A stretch of DNA of 64,000 nucleotides from contig NZ_JBHLTP010000012.1 in assembly GCF_042434395.1 (NCBI RefSeq), positions 129,552 to 193,551 on the forward strand. The letters are read 5' to 3'. This stretch comes from Pontibacillus salicampi (GTDB taxonomy: Bacteria > Bacillota > Bacilli > Bacillales > BH030062). The notes under the pieces are model-generated. The model was not told the DNA's origin, ran no database searches, and saw only the letters and a program-made list of their open reading frames with translations. Positions 32,980-40,730 of the stretch are shown here, piece by piece; the first letter of the stretch is position 1, and each line of letters starts with the position of its first letter. The translations under genes were made by a program, and so were the position numbers.

Positions 32980-33103
32980 GGTGTTGGCGAAAAGGCGGGC
33001 GAGACTCCTATGGGACTGGAGTACAGATGAGACCCCACAGCGACCGGAGGAAGCGAGTAGGCTCAGCGGACGCCCATGGAAAGCGAGTCGTTTCGCCAAC
33101 ACC
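32980..33103. repeat. Bacillaceae intergenic repeat with 13-bp terminal inverted repeats
   Basis: The 124-bp element is bounded by GGTGTTGGCGAAA (32980-32992) and TTTCGCCAACACC (33091-33103), perfect inverted repeats. Inside are GGCGAGACTCC, GAGACCCCACAG and GGAAAGCGAG, the hallmarks of a repeat family I know from intergenic DNA of many bacilli. It has no coding potential and could fold as one long hairpin. Mobility and function of the family are unclear. Confidence 0.7.
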
Positions 33104-33150
33104 GCCTCGATACACATAGAAGAACCGATGGAAATTTCTCGACACTCAGA

Positions 33151-33182
33151 AATAACCCCCAGCTTGTAGCCTGGGGGTTATT
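33151..33182 (-). terminator. Terminator overlapping the yneJ stop
   Basis: AATAACCCCCAG (33151-33162) pairs with CTGGGGGTTATT (33171-33182). The stop codon of yneJ lies in the stem. See the near-copy at 32698-32729. Confidence 0.7.
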
Positions 33183-33675
33183 TCTGTGCAGCAACAGCTG
33201 CTGCCATATCGCGTTCTAATAGTTTACGTTCTACCTGTTTATATTTGATAAGCATTGCTATTCTCCAGGAAAGAATCATCCCAAAGGCTAGAAGAAAGAA
33301 CATTCCACTCGTTTCACCAAATGAAACGTGTTGACCGATTAAGGTCTTTAATACAATCCGCAATGCTAACAATCCGAACAGAATGAATGCAAATGCTTTG
33401 GACGGAATAAGGTAAATATCTTTTTCTCTTATTTCGAACTTTGAGGTCTTAATGAGAAAAATAGAGAAAACAACCCCTACCGAAAATGCTTCCAGCACTT
33501 GTATCCATTCTACTCGAAATGGTTCAAACACAAACATTAGTGCACCTGTACTCATAAAAAAAGGCGGTAATATAATTTTCTTTACAGAAGCGGGTTTTCT
33601 AGATGCCCGCAATCTAACAAAGATCATCGTCGTCGCCATTAGTACAGCAACAATAGAACTAGCAATGATCCACAT
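33178..33675 (-). CDS. yneJ: CcdC-family membrane protein YneJ
   Basis: The 165-aa protein has about five membrane segments (MWIIASSIVAVLMATTMIFV at the start) and the conserved PFFMSTGALMFVFEP. It corresponds to B. subtilis YneJ/CcdC, encoded beside ccdA and yneI. CcdA serves cytochrome c maturation; for CcdC no requirement is known. The gene starts about 47 bp after yneI with a weak ribosome site (GAAAGAG). Its end coincides with a terminator hairpin. Confidence 0.88.
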   Translation of the reverse strand: MWIIASSIVAVLMATTMIFVRLRASRKPASVKKIILPPFFMSTGALMFVFEPFRVEWIQVLEAFSVGVVFSIFLIKTSKFEIREKDIYLIPSKAFAFILFGLLALRIVLKTLIGQHVSFGETSGMFFLLAFGMILSWRIAMLIKYKQVERKLLERDMAAAVAAQK

Positions 33676-33722
33676 ATCATCAACTCTTTCTTTTGATTAC
33701 CACAAGGCTTATGTAGGAATTC

Positions 33723-34082
33723 TTATCCTAATACGCGGCTGATAGCCTCTAGTACACGGTTTTCATCAAAAGGCTTTACGATAAAATCCTTTGCTCCAGT
33801 TTCTATCGCCTCTAACACCATCTTCTGCTGCCCCATAGCTGAACACATAATAATTTTCGCTTCAGGAAATAATCCGATTATACGTTTTAAGGCTTCAATT
33901 CCATTCATTTCAGGCATGGTTATATCCATCGTCACAAGGTCGGGATGGGTGCTTTCATACATCTCTACTGCCTGTCTCCCATTTTCTGCTTCCCCTACTA
34001 CCTTATGGCTGCCATTTTGCAAAATATTGGTTAGTGTCATGCGCATAAATTTAGCATCATCTACAATTAATATATTGGCCAT
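33723..34082 (-). CDS. yneI: CheY-like single-domain response regulator YneI
   Basis: The 119-aa protein is a receiver domain alone. The acidic pocket DD lies at residues 8-9 (ILIVDDAKFMR), the phosphoacceptor Asp in TMDITMPEMNG near residue 53, Thr/Ser in CSAMG and the lysine in VKPF. It corresponds to B. subtilis YneI (CcdB), encoded with ccdA. No partner kinase is adjacent; the PAS kinase at 30653 is the nearest one, but a link is speculation. SD GGAAGGG lies upstream of the ATG. Confidence 0.92.
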   Translation of the reverse strand: MANILIVDDAKFMRMTLTNILQNGSHKVVGEAENGRQAVEMYESTHPDLVTMDITMPEMNGIEALKRIIGLFPEAKIIMCSAMGQQKMVLEAIETGAKDFIVKPFDENRVLEAISRVLG

Positions 34083-34106
34083 TTCACATTCCCTTCCTTC
34101 GCCTAT

Positions 34107-34532
34107 CTATTGATCATTTGCAATAGATAAAATAATGGTCAACGCTACACCGACAACGGTTAAATATACTCCCAAATCAAAAAACATTGCCGTAGCAAGT
34201 TCAACCTCGCCCAAAATAGGGACATGGGAAAAGTGGGCAAATGTATGACTAAGGAACGGCACATCAAATACAAAAGAGCCAACTCCCGATAATACAGCAG
34301 TGAGCAAACCGAAAGGGATAACATACCGAAAATTAATAGGAATAATTTTTTTTACAGACTCAAATCCGTAAGTCATGTACATTAAGATAATCGCAGCGGC
34401 TGTCATCAACCCTCCGATAAATCCTCCACCCGGTGCGTTATGTCCAGCAAAAAATAAATAGATGGAAAATGCCAATAAAATAAACGCGATTAAGATAGTT
34501 GTGGTACGTAAAATTAAGTCATTGGTCCTCAT
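34107..34532 (-). CDS. Orphan MrpB/MnhB-type Na+/H+ antiporter subunit
   Basis: The 141-aa membrane protein has four hydrophobic segments and the MnhB-domain core FFAGHNAPGGGFIGGLMTAAA, with FESVKKIIP following. MrpB is normally one of six or seven subunits of the Mrp sodium/proton antiporter, all encoded together. Here it stands alone, between ccdA and yneI, where B. subtilis has no gene between them. The start has AAGGAG 8 bases upstream, so the gene appears intact. It may complement an mrp operon elsewhere or have its own role. An ATG-like start further upstream would overlap ccdA and adds a non-conserved tail, so it is rejected. Confidence 0.85.
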   Translation of the reverse strand: MRTNDLILRTTTILIAFILLAFSIYLFFAGHNAPGGGFIGGLMTAAAIILMYMTYGFESVKKIIPINFRYVIPFGLLTAVLSGVGSFVFDVPFLSHTFAHFSHVPILGEVELATAMFFDLGVYLTVVGVALTIILSIANDQ

Positions 34533-34599
34533 TGACAATTCTCCTTTTTTACAGCATACCTTAATGATAATACAAAATAAACGATAATTCCAATCTTGA

Positions 34600-35304
34600 T
34601 TAGAATCCCTGGAAACCAAATAGGGTCGCTAAATAGGAAGTAAGAGTCGTCATTAAGTCAAAATATAGGAAAACGCCCATAAATACCATAATGTACCCAC
34701 CAATCTTAACTAGCCTCGCACTGTTTTTCTTTATCCAGTTCATCTTGCCAATAAAGAAGGAAAGAATTAGAAATGGTACTGAAAATCCAAGAGAGTAACT
34801 GATCATGTAAATCATACCGCTGCCTGGATTCGCTGCTGCAAGCGTAAGTACAGACGCTAGTATTGGTCCTGTACACGGAGTCCACCCCATAGAAAAGGCC
34901 ATACCGATAATACCACTGCCAAGATAGCCAGTCGGCCTATTTTTAAAATGCACCTTCCGCTCCTTCATTAAAAAGTTAAAGTTGAATACTCCGATAATGA
35001 CAAAACCGAAGAAAACAATTAAAATCGCTCCTAATTGTCGAATTAAATCCTGATATTGGTTTAAAAACTCTCCGATAAAAGTAGTTGAATAGCCAAGTAG
35101 AACAAAGATACTTGAAAACCCAATTAGAAAGCTAATCGTATGTATTATACTTCGTTTATTAAGCATAGCATTCTCTGATTTAATCTCATTTACACTCATT
35201 CCCGTAATATAGGATAAAAATGCCGGGTAAAGCGGTAACACACATGGTGATATAAATGATAGAAATCCAGCTCCAAATGCTAAAAATATAGTGAGATCTC
35301 CCAT
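34600..35304 (-). CDS. ccdA: Cytochrome c biogenesis protein CcdA
   Basis: The 234-aa protein has six membrane segments and carries electrons from cytosolic thioredoxin to extracellular thiol-disulfide proteins such as ResA. The two redox cysteines are visible in SFISPCVLPLYPAF (segment 1) and SMGWTPCTGPIL (segment 4). The start MGDLTIFLAF has AGGGAG 7 bases upstream. It heads a minus-strand group ccdA-mrpB-yneI-yneJ. YneN at 25011 could be one of its electron acceptors. Confidence 0.95.
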   Translation of the reverse strand: MGDLTIFLAFGAGFLSFISPCVLPLYPAFLSYITGMSVNEIKSENAMLNKRSIIHTISFLIGFSSIFVLLGYSTTFIGEFLNQYQDLIRQLGAILIVFFGFVIIGVFNFNFLMKERKVHFKNRPTGYLGSGIIGMAFSMGWTPCTGPILASVLTLAAANPGSGMIYMISYSLGFSVPFLILSFFIGKMNWIKKNSARLVKIGGYIMVFMGVFLYFDLMTTLTSYLATLFGFQGF

Positions 35305-35452
35305 TGTGATTCTCCCTTTCTCTTCCAACTTCATAATAATAGTAATTTATTTCATTGTAATGAAAAAAAGACATGCTTACTATCGTTTAACCCTATTTTC
35401 TTTATGACAGTTTTGTGAGCGAATCCAACTTCACATTTATTTCACAAAGCAT

Positions 35453-35484
35453 AAAAAATCCTTCTTCTGTGGCGAAGAAGGATT
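35453..35484 (-). terminator. Terminator of yneF
   Basis: AATCCTTCTTC (35458-35468) pairs with GAAGAAGGATT (35474-35484), followed by TTTTTT on the minus strand. Confidence 0.88.
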
Positions 35485-35499
35485 CCCAATTACAAACAT

Positions 35500-35724
35500 T
35501 TATTTTTGCTGCTGCTGATTATTCATGGCGCGCATCATCTGATTAATTTTCTTCTGCGATGGCTTTTGCCCCATCTGCATCATTAATGTTCTTAGCATTT
35601 GTTCATTAATTGGTGGATTTTTCTTTAAATAGTTCATCATATACCTTCTGGCAATAAAAAAGCCTAGCGCTACGCCAGCTAGTAGAGTTATGAGAGCAAT
35701 AACAATAACCCAAATCGTACTCAT
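35500..35724 (-). CDS. yneF: UPF0154 membrane protein YneF
   Basis: The 74-aa protein has an N-terminal membrane segment (IWVIVIALITLLAGVALGFFIARRYM) and the strongly conserved tail KKNPPINEQMLRTLMMQMGQKPSQKKINQMM. It is the YneF/UPF0154 family, universal in bacilli, of unknown role. MSTIWVIV is taken as the start since B. subtilis YneF begins at this point; AAGGAGG lies 11 bases upstream. Confidence 0.92.
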   Translation of the reverse strand: MSTIWVIVIALITLLAGVALGFFIARRYMMNYLKKNPPINEQMLRTLMMQMGQKPSQKKINQMMRAMNNQQQQK

Positions 35725-35796
35725 CGTACCAATATCCTCCTTCATGTTGTCTCTCAAACATTATAGTAGAACATGGGGGATAATACAATAGCACGG

Positions 35797-36234
35797 TCAT
35801 AAAATCGCTTGCTTTTTAATAGGTGCAATCCACCCATAATGACTATAGGCTGTATCTATAATGAAAAACGAAGGATGAAAGGTCCGCAGCGTATTAAATA
35901 ATATTTCTTCCGCCTGATGTAAGCTTTCTGCATAGAAACGAACTTCCCGGTCGTTTTGTTGAATAAGCTGTAATGTTTTACCTTTATAGTTAATGTAGAA
36001 GGATGCTTCCTGCTCGTGAAATGACAGTTCAACTGGCTTACGAATCTTCTTAGATACATGCTGCACTAGAATCTCTAGAGGTAATGGCTTCGTAATCTCT
36101 TGAAATTGCTGTTCATATATAGAGCTCCCTCTATGTTGGCGCCATTCTTGGAAAAATTGAAACAATACGTTCGTCTTATGAAAATAGTGAACAGAGAATT
36201 CATCTTTAATCCAATATATGACATACTCCCGCAT
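35797..36234 (-). CDS. sirA: Sporulation inhibitor of replication SirA
   Basis: The 145-aa protein matches SirA (B. subtilis YneE, 148 aa): start MREYVIYWIKDEFSVHYFH and conserved FFIIDTAYSHYGWIAP at the end. SirA binds the N-terminal domain of DnaA and blocks new replication rounds at sporulation onset. The start has GGGAGG about 8 bases upstream. A longer frame reaching to 36345 has no ribosome site. It is encoded between tkt and yneF as in B. subtilis. Confidence 0.9.
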   Translation of the reverse strand: MREYVIYWIKDEFSVHYFHKTNVLFQFFQEWRQHRGSSIYEQQFQEITKPLPLEILVQHVSKKIRKPVELSFHEQEASFYINYKGKTLQLIQQNDREVRFYAESLHQAEEILFNTLRTFHPSFFIIDTAYSHYGWIAPIKKQAIL

Positions 36235-36347
36235 AGCCTGTCCCTCCCTATTAGAACCATAGTAACCGAATAGGATTGAAAAATGTGTCATTTTTAGCAG
36301 ATGATCTCCTACAAATTTTGTCGAAACTAAAAACTTATGGGTCACAC

Positions 36348-36376
36348 AAAAAAACCTCCAGCGTAAATGCCGGAGG
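36348..36376 (-). terminator. Terminator of tkt
   Basis: ACCTCCAGC (36354-36362) pairs with GCCGGAGG (36369-36376) and a run of seven T follows on the minus strand. Confidence 0.88.
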
Positions 36377-36396
36377 CTAAATCAAACTGATTCATT

Positions 36397-38391
36397 TTAT
36401 TGGAATAAACGTTCTACTCTTGCAACTACATTATCAACAGTGAAGCCATACTCTTCCATCACTGTATCTCCTGGTGCGGATGCCCCGAATTCTTCAATTC
36501 CAAGCACATCACCATCGATTCCCACATAGCGTTCCCAGCCGAATGGGGAAGCCATTTCAATGCCAAGACGCTTCGTTACTGTGCTAGGAAGGACTTCTTC
36601 CTGATACGCCTTATCCTGTGCTTTGAAACGATCCCAAGAAGGCATACTAACAACACTAGTATCAATTCCCTTTTCAAGAAGAACTTGTTGAGCACGGACT
36701 GCTAGCTGCACTTCAGACCCTGAAGCAAGCAACAGAGCATCCGGAGTTTCCTTTTGTGATTTGCTTACTGTATAAGCACCCTTCTTCACACCCTCGTAAT
36801 TGGTACCTTCTAAAGTAGGCAGCCCTTGACGAGTCAGAACAAGAGCGGTTGCCTGATCGTTAGATTCCAATGCTAATTGCCAAGCTGCTCTAGTTTCATT
36901 TCCATCGGCGGGACGAATAACAGACAACTTAGGCATGGCGCGAAGGGATGGCAGCTGCTCAATCGGTTCATGTGTAGGTCCATCTTCGCCAACAGCAATC
37001 GAATCATGTGTGAATACATACGTTACAGGTGTACCCATTAATGCAGATAGACGAATGGCTGGGCGTAAATAATCACTGAATACGAAGAACGTACCGCCAT
37101 ATACTTTTAGGCCTCCATGAAGAGCCATACCGTTTAAGGCACAGGCCATAGCAAATTCACGAACACCAAACCAAATATTCCGTCCTGCATAATTATTTCT
37201 TGAGAAGTCTTCTTCTTCTTTTACAGTTGTTTTATTAGAGCCAGCTAGGTCAGCGCTTCCTCCAAAGAAATATGGGATTTCTTTAGATAGGGCATTTATC
37301 ATTTCACCAGAAGCTGCGCGTGTTGCGAGTTTATCTTCTCCAGGAGTAAAGCTTGGCAGCTTGTCTTCCCATCCTTCTGGCAGCTCACCATTCATGGCGT
37401 TAGCAAGCTCTTCCCCTAATTCCGGGTATGCTTCCTTATAGCTTTCGAAAAGCTCATTCCATTGCTGCTCAGCTTCTTCTCCACGAGTTTGTACTTTCGT
37501 GGCAAAATCCTGATACACATCTGCAGGTACGTGGAATGGCTCGTGCTCCCATTTATAATGCTCTTTCGTTAGTTGAGATTCCTCTTCACCAAGTGGTGCA
37601 CCATGAGAAGCAGATTTACCGGATTTGTTAGGAGAACCGAAGCCAATTACCGTCTTCACTTCAATTAAGGTCGGTTTTGTTGTTTCTGCTTTGGCTTTTG
37701 CTAACGCTTCACGGATAGTAGTGATATCGGTACCATCTTCCACGCGAAGCACTTGCCAGCCGTATGCCTGGAAACGATCCTCTACATTTTCTGTGAAGGA
37801 ACGATGTAAATCGCCGTCGAGGGAAATATCATTAGAGTCATATAAGACAACTAGCTTCCCTAATCCAAGATGCCCAGCTAAAGACGCTGCTTCCTGAGAG
37901 ACACCTTCCATCAAATCTCCATCTCCACAAATGGCATAAGTGTAGTGATCTACAACAGGATAATGCTCTTTATTATATTTCGCTGCTAAATGAGTTTCAG
38001 CCATTGCCATTCCCACAGACATAGCTACACCTTGTCCCAGAGGTCCTGTTGTAGCCTCTACTCCTTCCGTGTGGCCAAATTCAGGGTGGCCAGGCGTTTT
38101 AGATCCCCATTGGCGAAATTCTTTCAAATCCTCCATCGTTACGTTATAACCGGAAAGATGCAAAAGACTGTATAGAAGCATAGAACCGTGACCTGCTGAT
38201 AGTACAAAGCGATCTCGGTTAAACCAGCTCGCATGCTTTGGGTTGTGCTGCATAAATTCTGTCCAGAGCGTGTACGCCATCGGCGCAGCTCCCATAGGCA
38301 TACCAGGATGACCTGAATTTGCCTTCTCTACCGCATCAATTGAAAGAGTACGGATAGTATTAATAGATTGTTGTTCTACTTGTGGTGCCAT
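36397..38391 (-). CDS. tkt: Transketolase
   Basis: The 664-aa thiamine diphosphate enzyme moves two-carbon units between sugar phosphates in the pentose phosphate pathway. The ThDP motif GDGDLMEGVSQEAAS is near residue 155, with DSNDISLDGD, and the C-terminal half has FTHDSIAVGEDGPTHEP. Length is normal. It is a single-gene unit with its own terminator; upstream, TGTCACA and TGTGACA (38488-38494 and 38520-38526) form a wide dyad of unknown meaning. Confidence 0.97.
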   Translation of the reverse strand: MAPQVEQQSINTIRTLSIDAVEKANSGHPGMPMGAAPMAYTLWTEFMQHNPKHASWFNRDRFVLSAGHGSMLLYSLLHLSGYNVTMEDLKEFRQWGSKTPGHPEFGHTEGVEATTGPLGQGVAMSVGMAMAETHLAAKYNKEHYPVVDHYTYAICGDGDLMEGVSQEAASLAGHLGLGKLVVLYDSNDISLDGDLHRSFTENVEDRFQAYGWQVLRVEDGTDITTIREALAKAKAETTKPTLIEVKTVIGFGSPNKSGKSASHGAPLGEEESQLTKEHYKWEHEPFHVPADVYQDFATKVQTRGEEAEQQWNELFESYKEAYPELGEELANAMNGELPEGWEDKLPSFTPGEDKLATRAASGEMINALSKEIPYFFGGSADLAGSNKTTVKEEEDFSRNNYAGRNIWFGVREFAMACALNGMALHGGLKVYGGTFFVFSDYLRPAIRLSALMGTPVTYVFTHDSIAVGEDGPTHEPIEQLPSLRAMPKLSVIRPADGNETRAAWQLALESNDQATALVLTRQGLPTLEGTNYEGVKKGAYTVSKSQKETPDALLLASGSEVQLAVRAQQVLLEKGIDTSVVSMPSWDRFKAQDKAYQEEVLPSTVTKRLGIEMASPFGWERYVGIDGDVLGIEEFGASAPGDTVMEEYGFTVDNVVARVERLFQ

Positions 38392-38543
38392 AATAAAACT
38401 CCTTTCCTCGTCGCAAGAGGCGAACTATGTATCAGTTTAATCCTATAATGAAATGGGTTTAGTGACAAGTGGTCCTTGCAAAAAGAATGTCACAACGGGA
38501 CTTTCTCATCGTTATAGGGTGTGACAAAAGGATTCAATTATAC

Positions 38544-38579
38544 AAAAAAATCCCGCTACAACTACTATTGTAACAGGAT
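38544..38579 (-). terminator. Terminator of ynzC
   Basis: ATCCCGCTACAA (38550-38561) pairs with TTGTAACAGGAT (38568-38579) allowing two G-T pairs; seven T follow on the minus strand. Confidence 0.82.
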
Positions 38580-38606
38580 AGTGACTCTACTGGCTAACAG
38601 ATGCCA

Positions 38607-38840
38607 TTAGTGCTTTTTTTGATTTTCTTTATCTTGCTTTAATTTTTCAGGTGTTACATCGTTACCTTCTGGATCCATGACTGTCACAGAACGTAGTTGA
38701 TTCTTAAATGACTTACGGACATTTTTCAAATATTCCTGACGTAATGATTGTTGTTCTTCTTTTTCTGTATTGGTTAAGCCTTCACTTTTAGATTTATTAG
38801 CAAGTGTATTAATACGATCTAATTTGTCTTGAGATAGCAT
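38607..38840 (-). CDS. ynzC: UPF0291 (DUF896) protein YnzC
   Basis: The 77-aa protein has a helical hairpin (LDRINTLANKSKSEGLTNTEKEEQQSLRQEYL) and the conserved MDPEGNDVTPEKLK. In B. subtilis ynzC follows yneA-yneB in one LexA-controlled operon and its role is unknown. Here a terminator hairpin (38914-38947) separates it from yneB, so part of its expression may be independent. The start MLSQDKL has AAAGGAG 7 bases upstream; an ATG two codons earlier is too close. Confidence 0.92.
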   Translation of the reverse strand: MLSQDKLDRINTLANKSKSEGLTNTEKEEQQSLRQEYLKNVRKSFKNQLRSVTVMDPEGNDVTPEKLKQDKENQKKH

Positions 38841-38913
38841 AAACATTCTCCTTTATGATAAAACTTGTCCTCTCACCTATTTGAGCATCTTATTTCGTTT
38901 GTGGACTCATTGG

Positions 38914-38947
38914 AAAAAGGCAAGTTCGATTTATATCGATGCTTGCC
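38914..38947 (-). terminator. Terminator or attenuator between yneB and ynzC
   Basis: GGCAAG (38919-38924) and CTTGCC (38942-38947), extended inward by TCGAT/ATCGA, form a hairpin followed by TTTTT on the minus strand. Confidence 0.75.
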
Positions 38948-38972
38948 TTGCGCATGCTTTATAATAACGTGA

Positions 38973-39623
38973 TTAATCGTTTTTTTCAAGTAATTGAACT
39001 TCTCTGTACCGCCTGTGAACCGTTGCTTTAGAGACATCATGTCCCATTCCTCTTAGCGTTGCAGCAATTTCATGGAAGGTAAGCCCGTTATCTCTTAGTC
39101 TTACTACTTCCTCTACTGGAAATTCCTTTTTTTCCCGTCCCTTCGCGAGGTGTTGATTAGAAAGATTAGCAGAAGGATCATACCCTTCCTCTATAGCCTT
39201 TCTCATTCCCCGCTTTATTTTCAGGTTGTGAATCTTTCTTTGATATTCCTCAACAACTCCAACGATTTGCAGCACCATAGAATCTGACTCAGAAAGCTGT
39301 AACGCTCCATTATGAGCAACAGAATAAATAGGGATATTTAGCTTATTCAGTTGATGAAACAAGGCTATTTTGGTGTTTCCTCGACCTAGTCTTGTTTCAT
39401 CCTGAATAAGTAACATATTCGCTTCCTCGGCGGTGAATAGGCTTAACACTTCAAATATCCCATCTCTTTCCACATCATATCCACTCGCTTGCTCCTCAAT
39501 TACCTTTATTACTTCGAAATCATTGGCTTCTGCTAGTTCGAGAAGCTCCTGTCGTTGTCGTTTCAAAGATGATACTTGTGTTTCTTTCTCTGTACTCACC
39601 CGGCAATAAATAACTGCTTTCAT
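38973..39623 (-). CDS. yneB: Serine recombinase (resolvase-type) YneB
   Basis: The 216-aa protein has a resolvase catalytic domain. The nucleophile serine lies in YCRVSTEKE at residue 10 (YCRVS), followed by DETRLGRG with the conserved arginines, and a C-terminal helix-turn-helix near residue 170-205 (RLRDNGLTFHEIAATLRGMG). It matches B. subtilis YneB, part of the SOS-induced yneA-yneB-ynzC unit, whose target is unknown. AAGGAG lies 5 bases before the ATG. It follows the 30-aa peptide gene by 47 bp and so shares the LexA-box promoter at 39781-39833. Confidence 0.93.
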   Translation of the reverse strand: MKAVIYCRVSTEKETQVSSLKRQRQELLELAEANDFEVIKVIEEQASGYDVERDGIFEVLSLFTAEEANMLLIQDETRLGRGNTKIALFHQLNKLNIPIYSVAHNGALQLSESDSMVLQIVGVVEEYQRKIHNLKIKRGMRKAIEEGYDPSANLSNQHLAKGREKKEFPVEEVVRLRDNGLTFHEIAATLRGMGHDVSKATVHRRYREVQLLEKND

Positions 39624-39670
39624 ATGCTCTCCTTACTTTCCGTCTAACTTAACGAATTACTCAAAGTCTA

Positions 39671-39763
39671 TTAACTCGTCACCATAGCATAATACATAAA
39701 TCCCAAGCTCGCCACAAATAATAGAATATAAGCAATGTCTAGTTTTGATAGATTTTGAAACAT
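39671..39763 (-). CDS. 30-aa single-membrane-segment peptide under LexA control (yneA position)
   Basis: The short frame reads MFQNLSKLDIAYILLFVASL and ends GFMYYAMVTS. It has a polar start and one hydrophobic segment of about 17 residues. GGAGGGG lies 4-6 bases before the ATG, and a consensus promoter with LexA boxes is 45-70 bp upstream. B. subtilis has yneA here, an SOS cell-division inhibitor with a membrane anchor and an extracellular LysM domain. Nothing resembling LysM is present; only 47 bp remain before yneB. It may be a minimal SOS division inhibitor or a leader for yneB. There is no known protein I can match it to. Confidence 0.65.
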   Translation of the reverse strand: MFQNLSKLDIAYILLFVASLGFMYYAMVTS

Positions 39764-39780
39764 ATGATCCCCTCCGATAA

Positions 39781-39833
39781 GAACTTTTGTTCGCTTCTGT
39801 ATTCTATTATATACGAACATCCGTTCTTGTCAA
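39781..39833 (-). promoter_or_regulatory. SOS promoter of the micropeptide-yneB unit with two LexA boxes
   Basis: On the minus strand TTGACA (39828-39833), a 16-bp spacer and TATAAT (39806-39811) form a consensus promoter. The spacer is a LexA box, AGAACGGATGTTCG (39814-39827, GAAC-N4-GTTC). A second box, CGAACAAAAGTTCT (39780-39793), lies in the leader. LexA bound here would block RNA polymerase. Confidence 0.88.
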
Positions 39834-39842
39834 CTATTTTTG

Positions 39843-39882
39843 CGAACGAATGTTTGTATATCCTTACCAAGCGTGGTACAAT
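39843..39882 (+). promoter_or_regulatory. lexA promoter with a consensus LexA box
   Basis: CGAACGAATGTTTG (39843-39856) fits the Bacillus LexA consensus CGAACRNRYGTTYG exactly. It overlaps the -35 TTGTAT (39854-39859) of a promoter with a 17-bp spacer and -10 TACAAT (39877-39882). This gives LexA autoregulation. Confidence 0.88.
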
Positions 39883-39918
39883 GTAGGTAATAAAGAATAT
39901 GTACGAGGTGTAGTGAAT

Positions 39919-40548
39919 ATGACAAAACTATCGAAAAGGCAGGAAACAATACTAGATTTCATTAAAGATCGTGTACTAGAAAAAGGATATCCGCCTTCCG
40001 TTCGTGAAATTGGCGAAGCAGTCGGCCTTGCATCTAGTTCTACAGTGCATGGTCACCTGGCACGATTAGAGAAAAAAGGATACATTCGACGTGACCCTAC
40101 TAAGCCTAGAGCAATTGAAGTACTAGAATTAGAGGAGGAAGGTGCAAACCAAATCCCTAGAGGAGAGGCGACCTATGCTCCTGTCATTGGTAAGGTCACT
40201 GCAGGCATGCCGATTACAGCAATTGAAAACATTGAAGAATATGTCCCGTTACCAGACACACTGGCGACCCAGGATGATGAAGTATTTGTACTTGTTGTTC
40301 AAGGTGAAAGTATGATTGAAGCAGGGATTTTAGATGGAGATATGGTCATCGTACGAAGACAGCAAACTGCTCAAAACGGTGATATTGTCGTTGCGATGAC
40401 AGAGGATGAAGAAGCAACTGTAAAACGGTTCTTCAAGGAATCCAATCATATTCGACTGCAGCCAGAAAACGCTACGATGGAACCTATCATCGTACAAAAC
40501 ATTTCTATTTTAGGACGTGTTGTCGGGCTGTATCGAAATATTCACTAA
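39919..40548 (+). CDS. lexA: SOS repressor LexA
   Basis: The 209-aa repressor has an N-terminal winged helix (YPPSVREIGEAVGLASSSTVHGHL, residues 24-47). The C-terminal peptidase has the self-cleavage site Ala95-Gly96 (VTAGMP), catalytic Ser131 (QGESMIEAG) and Lys169 (ATVKRF). Cleavage with RecA filaments starts the SOS response. MTKLSKRQ is the start (GAGGTG 8 bases upstream); an open frame 44 codons longer runs through the promoter and LexA box and is not used. Three LexA boxes in the 300-bp upstream gap also control the divergent micropeptide and yneB. Confidence 0.97.
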   Translation: MTKLSKRQETILDFIKDRVLEKGYPPSVREIGEAVGLASSSTVHGHLARLEKKGYIRRDPTKPRAIEVLELEEEGANQIPRGEATYAPVIGKVTAGMPITAIENIEEYVPLPDTLATQDDEVFVLVVQGESMIEAGILDGDMVIVRRQQTAQNGDIVVAMTEDEEATVKRFFKESNHIRLQPENATMEPIIVQNISILGRVVGLYRNIH

Positions 40549-40576
40549 TTACTAACCATAAACGATGTAATGACAA

Positions 40577-40610
40577 ACACCCTGATGGAAATACCATCAG
40601 GGTGTTTTTT
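40577..40610 (+). terminator. Terminator of lexA
   Basis: ACACCCTGATGG (40577-40588) pairs with CCATCAGGGTGT (40594-40605), followed by T-run. Confidence 0.92.
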
Positions 40611-40730
40611 CAGAAATCTTTTCCATACTCTTCTAAGACCTAGAAACCCCCATAAATCATGAGGTAATAGTAACTAGAAAGAAGAGGCTGACGAACCTCA
40701 TCAATGAGTGTTTACCTACCTATGTATCGA

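Noticed and set aside
39787..39918. 44-codon N-terminal extension of LexA
   Set aside because: It covers the LexA box and promoter; the start at 39919 has a good ribosome site and matches LexA length.
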